Source of the DNA: Phalacrocorax aristotelis
Lineage: Eukaryota > Chordata > Aves > Suliformes > Phalacrocoracidae
DNA: 64,000 bases
Direction of reading: 5' to 3'
Assembly: GCF_949628215.1 (NCBI RefSeq)
Contig: NC_134276.1
Coordinates: 11,063,690 to 11,127,689 of the forward strand
A model generated the notes under the pieces. That model saw nothing but the letters and a program-made list of their open reading frames with translations. It made no database searches and was not told the DNA's origin. The position numbers were made by a program, and so were the translations under genes. Position 1 is the first letter of the stretch; every line of letters begins with the position of its first letter. Positions 34,351 to 48,066 of this stretch are shown piece after piece.

Positions 34351-37300
34351 CCGCAGCCTAAAAAGAGTGCAGCTTGTGCAGCAGCCAGAGCCTGCCGGTA
34401 TTTGGAGAGGAGTTTTCTAAAACGGGGAGCTGGAAATTGCCATGCCTGGAACTGGGATTGAATTGTCTTCAAAATAGTTTCTTTTAATTGAAACCAAATT
34501 GGAGGCTTTCTGTCTGGGACGGTGCCGGTTGGTCACGGAGCTTGCCCTGTATTGCTGGCAGTGCCTGGGCTTGGTGAAGGACAGCTGGGAGGAGGGGGCA
34601 GGAGGGCTCCGCATCTGCTCACAGCCCCTTGATGCCCACATCAGTGCTCCCAGGCAAAGTAACCTGAATATTTGCATGTTACAATACTCTTTACTGGTAT
34701 TGCAGGTTTTTTTCCTGTGGTATTGTCTGGTGTGATTAGACATCAGTTCATTGCATTAATAATGGTGATGCTTGGTCAAAGAGAAACCCCACCATCTTGG
34801 GGAGCAGCTTGGTCAAAGAAAAACCCCACCATCCCGGAGAGCAGGGTCAGGACCTCATCCCTGGAACTCTGTGAGGACCTTGTCTTTCCTGCTCCCCTAT
34901 TTCCAAAATCCCCAGGGAGGGCATGTGGCTGCGGCCATGGCAGGAGGCAGCCATGGCTGGGGCAGGCCACAGCCATGGACAGTGGTGTACGCCCAGCCTG
35001 GCCTGCTGCCTTAGGAGACCTGTCACCCGTCATACTCTCCTGAGTGACAGGGGATGTATACTGTATTGAATTAATGCAGAATAGTGATATTTCTCTGAGG
35101 AAGAAGCCAAGGTTTTGCTCTTTTGCCCAGAGCTGGGAAGCTGGGGAGGGCTCCCTGCTGGCTGGGAAGCCCTGCCCTGTAAGGAGGGACAGGCATGGCG
35201 GTGGTGCTGGGTGTCTCTGGTGATTGACATCTATCCATCAGAGACCAGAAACCTTCTCTTCTCCTTTTCTTCTCCCTCCACACCTACTGCTGGTGATGGG
35301 AGGATCCCACACAGCCTCCTGCAGGCTGAGGGAGCCACCGGAGCCATTCCTGTTTATTAACAATACTCCTGACACAGCTGGAGACCTTCCTCCTGAAGTG
35401 CTTAGAAGCATTGCAGAAATGTGCATGCTCGTTGGGAAATTTTGGCTGGGGAGGGTCCCCCACCCATTGGGAGGACCCAGTGGTCCCTCATGAGAGGCAG
35501 AGGGGTCCTGTACGCCAAGGCCGTGCTGGCCATAGCGAGGGCTTGGCATTGCCAACTGGTGGCTTTGGGCCATGAGCCCTTCCTTCCGGATAGCTCTGGC
35601 TGAAAGCTGTCAGGAAGACGAAGGTGTCTTCTTGACATTTTTTCTTTTCTTTTCTTTTTTTTTCCCTCTCTCTCAAGTCCATAGTGCCATTCTCTTTAAA
35701 AACTGTTAATAATTTTATCCAAACAAAGTGAGTTGTGGGGCGTTTTGGTTTTTTATTTTTTGTTTCATTTTTGGGATATAAACTGTCCAGGAGTAGTTGT
35801 CCTGTGTGGCAGTAGGGAAATGATGAAGGTTTTCTAAAGACATGCTATGACTATGTTTTGCTGTGACCATGTGGTGGAAAGGTTCATGACCCGATGACTT
35901 GGGCTATCACTTTCTGTCATTCCTTGCTGACCTTCCCCTGTGTTTATATGGTTTTATGAACAGCTGGGCAAAAAGCAAGGAAAGGGAAAAAAAAAAAAAA
36001 GGCCAGGACTGGAAGAACTCTTCAGATCAGGCAGAAATGAATGTGCTTAGAAACCAGATGTGTTTTTATTTAAAACAAAACAACCACAGTTTAACTAGAG
36101 ATTTTCTTTTTTGTAACAAGTGAAACAGGCTAGGTATCGGTGACTTGTAAGACTGGTAAGGAATCATACCTCGTGACCACTGTTTTCAATTTTTATGATA
36201 CTGTTGTAATAGTATTATGATAGGAAATATCCTCCATGCCTTTCCTCTCCAAATGAGCCCCATTCTCCAAGTAAGCTGTATATAAAAGGAGGTCTGTGGC
36301 TTATGTGCACTGGAGCACTGGATCAAGGTTGCTACCACAGGATGGCAGTTCTGGCCCACATGAGACTGATGGAGCAGAAAAAATATTTGAGATTCTCTTC
36401 CTGAAAGAAAGATGACAATTTTATTCTCGTTGGCCTCGTCATCAGAGACTTTGTGGTATGTCAGCTGGAACAGAGGATGGTCCACCACTGAGCACTCGAT
36501 GTTTGATTGCTCTTGTACCAAAATGAAGGCAGATGGGTTTGGAGAATTTTGTACAATGACTGCTTGCTGTTTCTTCGGTCTCTGAATTTACTGTTCACCA
36601 GAGTTAAATTCATACAAATGAATAAATTGCAGATGGAGACGTAATAAGGGAAATGCATCATTAGAATATGTGCAACTCACTTAAAGAAGGAATAAAGCCA
36701 TTAAAAGAAAAACATACCAAATGTGGAAGAGCTTTTTGTGGAAAAGAACCTTAGGTATTTCACTATTTGAGTGATAAGGACGGGAAGATTTGTGGCTGGC
36801 TGTGCAGCCATTTAGTAGTAGGCTGGGATATCGATCTAGTATTGTATCACGTTTTCTTAAGATATAGGATAATAATGGTACATTATCTTTCACTTTGGGA
36901 AATAATGACTTAAAAGGTATGTGAGCAAAGAGGCTGTAGAAATAAAATGAAATGGAAGTTAGATGAAATTGTCTGGAAGAGATCCTGGAATTTAAAAAGG
37001 GCTATTGTAAAGCAGGTGTTGGCACTTTTTCAGTGAGGGTGTGCCACCCTGTAACCTTTTCTTCCTAAATTAGGGGTTGCGTGTGCCAGTAGAGATTGAG
37101 TGGAATCTGAGAGCTGCTGCCTTTTGCAGAGTCGCTGGGATGCTACAAGGACCAGATTTGGGCAAACGCTGGGTTGTTTGGGGTCTGTCTGGGGGGGGCT
37201 TGTGCTGCACACTGCTGGCTTCAGTTGCGCAAAACTCTGTGGTCCACAAAACAGATTAACTAGGGAATAACTTATTGTCTCTCCATGGATTAGTCTTCAT

Positions 37301-39207
37301 GAAGTGGATGTGCCATGTGTCATGTCTTTTGCTGTTACTAACATGATCTAAATTTTATGCCTGTCCTATTTCAGATAAGATGTTACCAAGGAAGACTGTG
37401 AAAAGGTTGTGCATTGACTCCAGGGAACTTTGAGCCCTCTTAGACTAACATCACTCATCCATGATGATGGCATTTATCTGAATGTATTTCTGGTGTGGTA
37501 AACAAGTTATGGGACGTCTGTTATTAACACCTTGTAATCCCAAAGACAGCTGAACACAACCTTTTATAGTCTATCATAAAATAGTCATCTTTTCACAAAA
37601 AAATGTGAAAATTATTGTTTTGCATGTAGGCTTCCTTATTAAAAACCAAGTTTCTGGTTTGGTAAATGTCATCATTATTTTAATCAGATTAACCTTCCCT
37701 TACTGTTTTGGCAGTCTGCTCTTAAGTAAAGGCCACCATTATTAAGCATTCTTTCTTAATACTTTCTTAATCTTCATGGCCCAGAGCACAGTTGGGGAGG
37801 AACAAGAGAAAGGAGTTAAAAGTAGACACTTTCTCCTGACTATTACACTTTTCTTTTCAAAAACTTTTAATGAGAAGCCTTCAATTTTCAATAGCAAACT
37901 GGGTCTTTCATTTTCCTACATTCGGTTCTCCTGGCCAAAGTGTGCCATTAAAGAATAATGAATGTTCATGGCATTCTGTGTATTTTTAAATGCAAAGAAA
38001 TGGTTGGAGTCAGGAATAGCATGATTGTAATTCTTTGTCTCTCTTTGTAGGTGCACATGCATTCGAAAGTACAAAGTCTGAACTATACCTACAGATTTCT
38101 TGTTTCAGCTGGCAGTCCCTTTGAAGGGGCACTTGTCATTTCTCTTTTACTTTGTTTGCCTCTGCCGGCAGGCAGCATGTATTAAAAATAATAAATACTT
38201 CCACTAATGCCTGATGGGACAGCTTAGTAGTTTAGGCATCAGATTTAGAAATATCTGGCATTTTCAAAACTTAGAGCTCCAACACCTCTCAGGGTCTGGC
38301 TCCTTCTCAATACTGGCGTTATTGTTTTGTTAGGTTGGGATTTCTCCTGTGGGACACAAGTCCTAATCAGTCCAGGACCTTTCAACACTGGGTTTCAAAG
38401 CATTTGTAAGGCTTGTGGAAATGTTGGCCAGGCTTTCTTCACTGGAACGAACACACCATTTCTGTGCTTCACGGCTTAGGAGATGGTAAGGAAGATGCCT
38501 ACGCAGGAGTTCTAGGCTTCCTGCCATCTAATTTTACAGCAGCTCAAAAAGCAAACATTCAGTAGAAACAAATGAGTTGAACTCAGCCAGCCAGGGAATT
38601 GGCTACCAGGAAAAAAAAACGGGGGGGGGGGAAGCTCCTCCCTTACACTCTTGCCTTTTGAGGGAGTTGCCAAGGAAAAAGCTGGAATTTACAGACGTTT
38701 TTGGCAGGAGGACAGGAGGAAAGACAAGGACTGTCAGGAGAGCTCGATCCCTTGTGAAGCAAGACCTGGAGAGGTGAGAGGCTCTTCCTGGCCGTAGGTC
38801 AGACCCTGAGGGCTCTGGGAAGTGAGAACAAGAGGGAGGTGCTGGAGCACAGGAGTTCTGCAGCCTCTAATGGGCAGCCCAGGGCTGCTTCAGCCCCACG
38901 GCTGGTCTGGTGGTGACAAGTACATAACTTCATTTGCAGGTAACTGGCTGTTCTCCCACTATATTTTTAATTTTGTGCATCGCATCTGTTCTGGATCCTC
39001 TCTGTGCTTGGTGCCGGTCTTCACTACAGGAGACACAGGAGAGGCAAGGGAGATGCTGCATATCGGTAAAGGTTATGTCCATGGAGGGTTTGGGGACAAG
39101 GAGGAATGTTAATAGTCAGCTCCTGTAGATTAACTGCTGTAGTTCATGCTGGGGTACTCAGTGGGAGGTTTGAAATTGGCATTTTCCATCTTACGTGATA
39201 CCTGCAA
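34351..39207. other. Single-copy noncoding stretch
   Basis: No supported gene is present. The stretch includes the 37-bp tandem duplication at 34771-34844, a GC-rich segment of GCCATGG words at 34922-34978, a T-rich pyrimidine tract at 35639-35667, an A14 run near 35987-36000, and an A8CG11 run at 38611-38632. Confidence 0.5.
34771..34844. repeat. Two-copy 37-bp tandem duplication
   Basis: The units 34771-34807 and 34808-34844 both start CTTGGTCAAAGA and end GAGCAG. They differ at only a few positions, so the duplication is recent compared with the old repeats nearby. Confidence 0.9.
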
Positions 39208-39208
39208 G

Positions 39209-39251
39209 AATAATAATAATAATAATAAAAAAAAACCAAAACACACACACA
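39209..39251 (+). repeat. Compound microsatellite (TAA)n-(A)n-(CA)n
   Basis: About six TAA units (39209-39228) pass into an A-run, then ACC, and then about six CA units (39239-39251). Confidence 0.9.
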
Positions 39252-42200
39252 AAGAAAAAAAGTAAGGGCAGATTTTGGTATTAGTCCTGTGTCAATAAAT
39301 CACACATCATATTAAGTTTCAAATATTGATGATTATTTTCTTTGACTGTCTCTTGATGTCCGTTTGCAGAAGTTGACACAGAGACAGGAGCGTGGAACCG
39401 CCAAGAATTTCTTTTTTTTTAAATCTTCATTTTCCTCCACTGAGAAAGCTAATTGAATCTCTTTCTGAACCACTTAATTCACTGCCTGTCATGCTTTTCT
39501 CTCTCAGTGTAAACCTCCTTGGGGCTATCGCCATAGTCCCAGCAGAGGAGGAAATTAGGGTCTCTAACAGAAATAACCTACAGCTTACATAGCATAAACA
39601 AATCTTGGAAAGCAAACACTGACAGGTTGGGGAAAAATGTTTTAAAAAAATGAAAGTACTAAAAAAGAAAAGATTAAATGCAAACAGAGTGCCCTGCAGT
39701 GTTTAAAACACTTCCTTATAGTCTGTCAAGCTACATGTTTAGGACCTTTGATCAGGATGGAGGTTGTTTATTTCCCGTACAAACCAGCTTGTACATTGAT
39801 CAATGTATTGTTGATATAGTGAAGGTATTCCCTTTACTGGTCTCTTTGAGAGGCCTCGGACTTGACAATATTTTGAGCACTACCATGGGTATCTGAGTAG
39901 TGGAGAAAATGCAAAGAGAAACAAGAGGACGGGGTTGATAATAACTTGATCCCCTACTTAAGGGAAGAATGCTTGGAGGGGTTTCTGTGGAAAGAAGCAC
40001 TATGGGGTAAAGGTTGTTCACACTTTAGAAGAGACTATTTGGGAACCACTGGCCTAAATAATCGAGCACTTTCCTTACGATTACTGTACTAGGAGGAGAC
40101 CTGCTGCAGGACTCCTCCTGTGATGGGAATTGTTCCTGACTGTCATACGCTGTGGAAAGGGGAACGTGTTAATACTTTCCTGCATTATCACTTTTTAAAA
40201 ATATATGAGATACATAAAAATGTGCCTTTTGCCTTAAAACGGCTGCATTTTTTGACCAGAACTTAACGTTTTCTGCAGGGTAGACCTGAATGCAAAGTTA
40301 CACAAAGAATAACCTTAACTTTGTATGCACAGTAATGGGATCTCAAATAACTATTATCAGAAAGGAAAACTTGCTTAGCTGGAAAATGAATGATTACTTA
40401 CTCTTTGTCCCTGCTGTTTTACGTCTGAGGCATCAGGCTTAATATGACCTGATGGAGATCTGTAATGAAGCTGTGCATTTGCTGCTGCTGGACCTTGTGG
40501 ATGCCAGACGTTTTCACCCCAACAGACAGCATCTGTACAAACTAATGGAAGGGGAATCCACCAAATGCTCTTAAAAAGAGAGAAATCTCCTCTGGTTCCT
40601 GAAACGTGGGAGCTGCAGACTGCTATGCTGCTGTGTAGAGTTATTACAATACATTTTGCCTGTTTTCACTCCTCCATACTCATCTGTTGCGGGCCACTAT
40701 CAGGCAGGATATTGGGCTAGGGAAACCTTTGGCCTGACCTCTGTCAGTCATTCTTGTGACTCACAGAGCAAAGGTTAACTGCAAACCACACTTCGGGAGC
40801 CTCTGATCTCCACTCATTTTAAGCAGAGCACTAATTCAATAATATTATGGTTATTTGGACTACGACTGGGTGGGATGAATTCAGTTTTTCTTCTCAGCCC
40901 ACACGTTTCCTTTGTCACATAAAGTTCTTTTCTGTCTTTGTGAAGCACTCTGTAAAATGGGAATAATGCCTCTTTTCTGTGTGTGTGTGTTATTTTGCTT
41001 AAGTAAAACAGCATCCCCCTCCACCCCCCCCACCCCCGATGTATTTTAGCACTGCTTTGGGGGTAGTGGGCATTGAGTATCATTAATAATATCCCAGGAA
41101 CAGGAACAGGAGGTGAAACCCCCTTGTCCATCCTCTTCCCTGAAACGAGCGATGCAGACTAGCAGCCTCCTGTTTGCAGAGAGGGCAAGTTGTTATCTGT
41201 TAATATGGCAGCATTTCGCCAAATGATTAGGCTGTCAGTATTATAGCAATTTGAACACGCTGAGCAAGCTTTTATGTACACAGGAACAAGATGCCGGCAT
41301 TAGATTACTGAAGAGGAATAACACACACTGGAGATTGACAAGTGCTTGGCAAGCCCGCGTTCCTGGGGCTCATCAGACATTCACGGCTCCTATGCGGTGC
41401 TGGTGAAGAGCATACTCAAGTGGCTGTATCATAGCCTGGGTGACATCTGGTGACATGCAGTTAGGCCTGTTGTGTTTTTCTGGGATGAATTCATTTTCAC
41501 AATATTTGAAAGGAATCCATTTATGCAGAGTGGAAATATTCTGGCATATGCAAGTGACTTACAAGACAGTAATATTTTTGGTCCATCTTGTATTTGGTTA
41601 CAAAAGGGTAATTAGCTGCACTTAGCCACGTGCTATTTTATGGAGCTGTTTTCTGGATTTCTGTGCTTCCCGCTGGCTCTTCCTCTGCTCCCTCCTGATG
41701 CAGGTAGCTATGACTGTTGGGATGGGAAGGAGGTAGCACAGGTACACTTGGCAGTTTCCTGTGGTCGTAGCTGGAGCTCCTACACAAATGTGTGTGTTGG
41801 CAATAGCTGCCTTTTCGCTCCCTATAGCAGCTGGAGGGTTTATGTTGCACTAAACAGAGGCTTGGACACTAAGTGGTTTTTGATCCTCTGATATACTCTG
41901 CTTCGGTAGTGGAGTATATTATTGTTTCTCTACCAAGTTCGTTGGTTGTTCTGCTTTAGTGTTGCATGTAAATGTTGGGAATTGGGTGATTTATGTTTTT
42001 TTTCCTTGGCCTCTCAGAAGATGAGTGTGGGCTTGATTCAGCATCACATCTAAGCTGAATTCAGGTTTGGAATAGGATTTGGTCTCCGCTGGGAATTCAA
42101 CTTCAGCTTGTTCTTCATCTGCCTGTGACAGAGGTGTGCAGAAAATAGGATTTAATTGTATAGAAAAAGTTTTTATGTTAAAAATCAAACTGCAATCAGC

Positions 42201-45200
42201 ACATTTTTCTTTTCAAGCACTGCTATTCCTGACAGACATCAGAGTTTCCGTGGAGAGCAAATGTGGGGAATGTTTGTTTGGGATAAAAATCCAATTTTTC
42301 CTGAAAAGATTGTTTTGAAGGAAAAAATTTGACTAGGTCTATTGAAAAGTCCCCTTTCAGAAACCTTCATGCAGTGGAAGCCCTGCAAGCCCTCTGTGGT
42401 GCACCAAAGTGCAACGCGAACCTGTACATGGTGGACCAGCATGAGTCTACAAGGTGGTCTTGTGCCAGGGAATTGCCTGGTGCCAGGCACATCAGTTTTA
42501 GGCTGGATCAGCAGCAAAGTATGACCCTTATTGTGTGACATCTCTATGTGTAAATAAGAAGAACAAGCTTGAAGACATGTTAGCCTGCTGTCTGGCCCAC
42601 ACCAGCTAGCACTGTCCTGCATCCCATGGGCCATTCATGATAGGTGATGGGGCATCAGTATCAAGGCCAAATCCCTACTGATGACTTTGCACCCTGGGGG
42701 TTTCCTGCAGCCGTCTCAGGACGTGAAGGTGCCTCTCTCCCAAGGAACAGTGATGCATCTCTCAGGTTGTTTCAAACTTTTGATCTGAAACCCATGTGCC
42801 AGATAGTAGCTATGTCCTAGTGTTTCATATGGGGCCAAAGTATTATGTAGCTGGACTTGGCCAGTCTGTGCCATGTGACCTGGTTGGACAAATGGTCCTT
42901 GTCCCTCTTCTATTGATTTGTAATGTGTAACCTGTGAGCCTCTAATTACGTTAATGGAGAAAACCTTATGGAGTAAACAAATGCAAAAGTGTATGGTCCT
43001 TGGAGTAGATGAGATGTAAGTTGTACCAGGAGTACAGTAAGGCAAATCCGTTCAACATTTTGTCCTCTTGGTAGGAGCAGCCTGGGGCCACTGATGTGAA
43101 ACACATGTTTAGCACCTTGGGTAGGGGTAAATCTGCTTTCTGTAGTCATAGTCACACCCAAATGCTAACGACTGTTTTGCTGAGAGGGGTCTTTGTGTGT
43201 CCAGCTGTTGAGAACAGGATGAACAAGAGGCAAAAATGCTAAAATATGGTTTCCAAATGTTCTTCTGCAGGTTGTACCTTTGGGTCTTAATGTATGCTAT
43301 GGCTCGGGCTCCATTAAGGAGTTGTCCGTTGGAGGCAGGCTGGCACAGCTGGGGTGTTCCAGGGCAAACTCTCTTCAGCTTAGCCTAATTCAGCATGCCA
43401 GGTGAAGAAATTCTGTGAAGCTCTATTTTTGCTGTTTGTTTCTTTGTCTTTGGGAGAAAGTTCTGACTCACTTTGTAATTACTGCCTGGTTGCAGTCTTC
43501 CGGCCTGATGATTCTTGGATGTAAAACCTCTGGGTTTTTTTGTGGGGTGTTTTTTTCTTTTTGGTACAGTTCTGTTAAGATTAAAAAAAAAAAACCAAAA
43601 CACAAAATCACCAAACCTTTTAAACTTCCAAAGTGCCTATCACGAGGTAAGGATAAAAAAGTTCCTCATTGTTAAAATGGGCATTTTGAGAGTGCCATCA
43701 AGGCATTTTGGAGAATAGAGGTATTTTATTTTTAATGAGAAGAACTAAAGAATAAAAAATGGTAGCCTTGGAGAATTGTAGATCAAAGGTTTCTTCATTG
43801 TAAAACAAATGAAAGGTCTCAGTCCTAGAAGTGATGAATAAATTGATAAATTTTTAATAGGAAGAAAGGCTATAAATGGTAATTTAATTCTTTGGGGGAG
43901 GGAATCATTTAAGCACTGTTTAAAAAGTCCAGATTTTTTTTGTGTGTCAAGATTATAATGATAACTGAGGGGATGACTGGGAAAGCGCATGGTTTGGCCG
44001 AGGCTGTTGTGCACAGCACCGCTTGCACGCATGGCAGTGCTCGTGTCCTTCCCGGCACGCGTCCCAGTATGGAGGCGGACACCCGCCTGCCTCTTCCAGG
44101 AACCTGGTTGTGCCCTTTCCCCAGAAGCCAGATGTGTGTGGGGACCTCAGCTTATGGGGGAAAAACTGAATGCTTAAAAAAGAGTCCCAATTTACAAACG
44201 TGCCTATGCTCTGGGGCCCCATCGTCCCTTGGCTTTGCAGGAGGCAAAGCGCAGGGGTGGTGGGGACTGAGCCAGCCTGTCCCCATATCCCCTGTCTCAA
44301 ACTGCCCCTCTGCTCAGTGCCAGGGATGCCTGGGGATGTGGGATTGCAAATGGACCTGATGGAAGGAGATTGCCCATGAGTGCGGGGGAACTGGGGGAGT
44401 CAGGCCAAGGCAGTATGGGGCAGGAAGAGGGCTGGGCTATGAAGGGCAGAGCTGGGAGAGGAGGACCGTGGCCTTCGCAGGGGACAGGAGCATTAGCAAG
44501 TGTAGGCTGGGGAAGGGGCATTTAATGGTATTCACCTAGGGCAGCTCACAGCTACCAGGCTGACAGGCTGATGGGTGCTGCCAAATTTGCATAATAACAC
44601 CCCTAATAAAGGCCTCGGGGTCCCTGGTGGCCACTCCTCCGTCGCTCACTGCATGCCGCTGTAGTGTTGGGCTTGTCCTCCTCTATGTAGCCATGACCCA
44701 CTTTTCTCACTGAAAACCCAATTTTATTTGTCAGTTGTGGGGCAGCCTGGCCTGGCAACATGAGGAAACCTTGTCAGCTCCTATAAGCCTATATCCTCGT
44801 GTGCTACGGCACGGCCGGTGGCCGGGCCCACGACCCACAGCCCTGCTCCTGACTGGGCTGTGCCCTGGCACACTGCCTGGGCTGCCAGGTTCCCAGTTTG
44901 TGTCTTCCAGCGATGCTGTCACACTCATTAACTCATCCCACTTGTTCCCCTTCCTTCTTTTGGCAGAGTTTTTAAAGTTAAAAAAGGAAAAACAGAGGGG
45001 AAAAAAGAAAAAACTTTGCCTCTTGCTTGATATTAATTCACTGATCCTAATTTTTATTCATTTTTCCATTCCCCATCAATTTTCTCCCCTTGTTTTCACA
45101 TCACACGTCTCACGAGCCGTGTGGATGGAGAAGATTCACCAGGTGTGTGGAGGTGGAGATAGCCAGGGTGTGTGGAGATAGCCAGGGTGTGTGGAGGTGG

Positions 45201-47796
45201 ACTGGCTTTGCAGACCTGGGTGGCTGAGCTGTGCCTCACGCCCCTGGGTGGCAGCTATTTTGGAGAGAAAAATGTGCTGCTGCTCGCACTGACTTCTCAG
45301 TGTCTTTACAGCAATGCAGGAAGTGAAACTACTTATATTTGCAAGGTACAGAACAAGATGAAGCTGTTTTTCGGGTGTCTGTGTCTATCACAGATGAGTA
45401 AGTTTTTAAACTAAAAAAAGAATAAAAAGCCCACTTTGACTTAAAAAAAAAAAAGTTCTCTAAGAAAAGGTAGTGGTTTTGACCACGGTTACGTTCTCAA
45501 ATCAGTTTAGACTGAAGAGGCTTAGAAGGCATGATGGGGCTTGTTAGTCATGGGCATAATTTTTTGGTCTGCTTTCAGCTTACTGGGAGTCAGAACTGTA
45601 TGTCTGCATTCAGACCTTTGCTGTGTCACTGGATTCCTGATGATAAACCTAAGCTCTAACAGCTGGTCACAGTGGCAAAACGTTCCAGACTGAGGAGCAG
45701 AGCTGGGCGTTCCAACTTTAACCCTGTAGGGACTGCAGATGGGCAGGGATAAATCTGTGAGAAATTTTAAGAGTTTTATTTGTAGCTTATATAGCAGCAC
45801 TGTCACCCCAGATAAGGAAAGGTGTGTCTATAAGGTCCCATCATTTAATTTCTTAGCCTGTATCAGCTTCAGGTGGCAAACGGATCATTCGATGTTATCA
45901 CTAAGAGTGTAACTAATGTTGATCCCACTCTGCTGATACTAGTTTTATTTTTCCCCTCTGTGGAGGTTCGGCAAACTGTTTCATTCTGCCACCCCTTTTC
46001 AGTACTTGGGAGCTCTGCAGATTTACTTTGTGTGGCCGATCCAAATGGTTGTGGTTAGTCTGAAATCAAACCTAAATCCTGAAGAGGGTTAAATGATAAT
46101 ATTTAGAGATTGCGTTCATACAAAAGGGGTTCACCTTGGGAAATCCATATCTATATCTAGCTCACTGTTCTCTTTAAGAGCTTATGGGTCCGATTCAGCT
46201 TTGTGTTTATTTTGCACCATTGCTTTGGGTAGAGCTGCTACTGGTTTTTCACTGATGTGTGAGATCAGAGCAATGCCTTGCGGTGTTTAACTCTTTGCAG
46301 TCACAGAGACAAGCTGCTGGAAGCTCTGTGAGCCCATTTCCAGCAAAGTGATATTTGCTGCACCCATTTTTCTCCTGCCTCTTTGGCAGGGTAACAGTGG
46401 AGACTTGAACCTCTGGTGAGACGACTGTGAATGCTCGGGAGGAGTTCAGACTTCTCAGTGTAGACTTTTTAACAAGCACACTTGTATGTATCCACATATT
46501 TATGGAAATTTTATTCAGTTTTGACCCAATGAAAGGTTTTGCTTTGGCAGATAAATAAACCCTTTACATCTCATCAGCTTGGATGTTGCAACACTGCTAA
46601 TGCACGCAAACCTGAAAGTTGCATTGAGTCTGGCCACATTTTCCCTCTCTCCCCATAGCTGGATGAGAGAAACGTGCACAGTGGGTGTTGAAAGACTTCA
46701 TATCATGTCCGTGAGGATGCTAATATCTTGAATATATTTTAACTTGACTCTTCCCCACCCTACTTCACCATTTTTAATTATTTTTAACATCTGTTGCCTG
46801 AAAGGTTTCTTTGTCTGGCATTGTAGAAATACCTGGATTCAGAGGATTATGAATTTAATTTGCTGGCCCTCAAATACTTGCGTTCTCTAACACTGCTCTC
46901 TAGTGACTTGCACCATTGTGTTTGCTGTGCTCACTCTTATCTTCCAGGTTTGTGTGTGCCTAGATATTGCTTGTTCAGCTGTTGCTGTTCAGCTTAGCTC
47001 AGAGCTTTTCAAATTCTGGTTGCCTGTCCATACTCCAGCCCTGTGCTCACAGCATTGGCTGAGCTGCTGCAGTTTTTCCTGTACCTCTTAGACCTGGCAA
47101 GAAACTTGTGAATCTACCTGTGCTGAATGGGTGGCAAAACTTCTAATGCCACTTAGTTCCAAGTCTGATCTTCATTAGCAGCTATGACTAATAACTATAG
47201 AATTGCACAGTCAATGCTGGACCGAGTATCATTTAGTGATGTGAAAGGCGTTTTCAGACTTGGCTGCAAGTTGAAGAGGCTTCCATAGGTAGCTCTCCTA
47301 CACTTGTAAAGGCCTGCGTGGTTCGTTTGCATTATTGTAGTATTGTTTTTAAATAACTTTGCATGGGTTTAAAGCTTAGGAAATGGAGGAAATATAAAGG
47401 GAAATATAGGAAGTGTGACAGTCGGATGACATATGGAAATAAAGATTGACAGGAAGAGGGGTCATAGCCATCAACGCTATTACAGCAATGTGCAGAGAGA
47501 AATCCAGAATCCATGTTGCAAACCTGTTCCTTTGATTGGAAAACGGAGAATTTCTTGGCACAACGCTTCATGTGTTGGAAGTATAAGGTATGCAAAAGAA
47601 ATGGTGTTTTTCTTTTGGATATACTCTTCTATTGCTAGCAAATATGCAATATGATCACTTAAGAACTTCTGTGCATTTAAAATGATACTTTATTATCAGT
47701 TCTATGGCCAAAATTTCAGCTATTTGTATAGCTGAAAATAGCTTATATTTGATATTCAGCCTTAACACAATTGGTAAATTTGAATCTTTGTGCCTA
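39252..47796. other. Single-copy noncoding stretch
   Basis: No gene is recognised. The stretch contains a (GT)n run at 40979-40991, a C-rich tract at 41014-41038, an A12 run near 43581-43592, and a GT-rich minisatellite at 45139-45205. GC rises between about 43980 and 44930, where longer chance open frames appear on both strands; none has a domain I can recognise. A short TCTGTAAAATGGGAATAAT word at 40950-40968 resembles the MIR core on the minus strand but is too short to call. Confidence 0.5.
45139..45205. repeat. Three-copy GT-rich minisatellite
   Basis: Three consecutive units start with CCAGG(G)TGTGTGGAG at 45139, 45163 and 45182. The unit lengths are about 24, 19 and 24 bp. Confidence 0.85.
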
Positions 47797-48066
47797 ATAT
47801 TCAGAGAGTCACAGAGTGGCTGAGGTGGGAAGGCATCTCTGGAGGTCATCTAGTCCAGCCCCCTGCTCAGAGCAGGGTCAGCAACAGGAGGTTACTCAGG
47901 ACTGTGTCCAGCTGAGCTTTGAATATGTCCAAGGATGGGGACTCCGCAAACTTTCTAGGCAACCTATGCCAATGCCTTACCTCCTTCATGGTGGAAAATG
48001 TTTTCTTTTTTTTTGTATTTAAAAAGAATTACCCATATTTCAATTTGTGCCCATTGCCTCTTGGCT
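47797..48066 (-). mobile_element. CR1 LINE, 3'-end fragment, minus strand
   Basis: Read on the plus strand it begins at a degenerate tail (TCAGAGAGTCACAGAG), the reverse complement of the ATTCTGTG repeats. It continues with TGGCTGAGGTGGGAAGG, GGAGGTCATCTAGTCCAGCC, CCTGCTCAGAGCAGGGTC, TCCAAGGATGGGGACTCC and TTTGTGCCCATTGCCTCTTG, all in the order of the CR1 3' region. A T-rich run near 48000-48015 replaces part of the frame. The 5' truncation lies near 48066 and the copy is old and diverged. Confidence 0.95.

Noticed and set aside
40931-40972. Third possible MIR fragment (TCTGTAAAATGGGAATAAT)
   Set aside because: The match is under 25 bp and does not extend on either side.
44735-45181. 148-codon plus-strand frame
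   Set aside because: It runs through GC-rich DNA and an A-rich tract giving a lysine cluster, and it has no recognisable homology.
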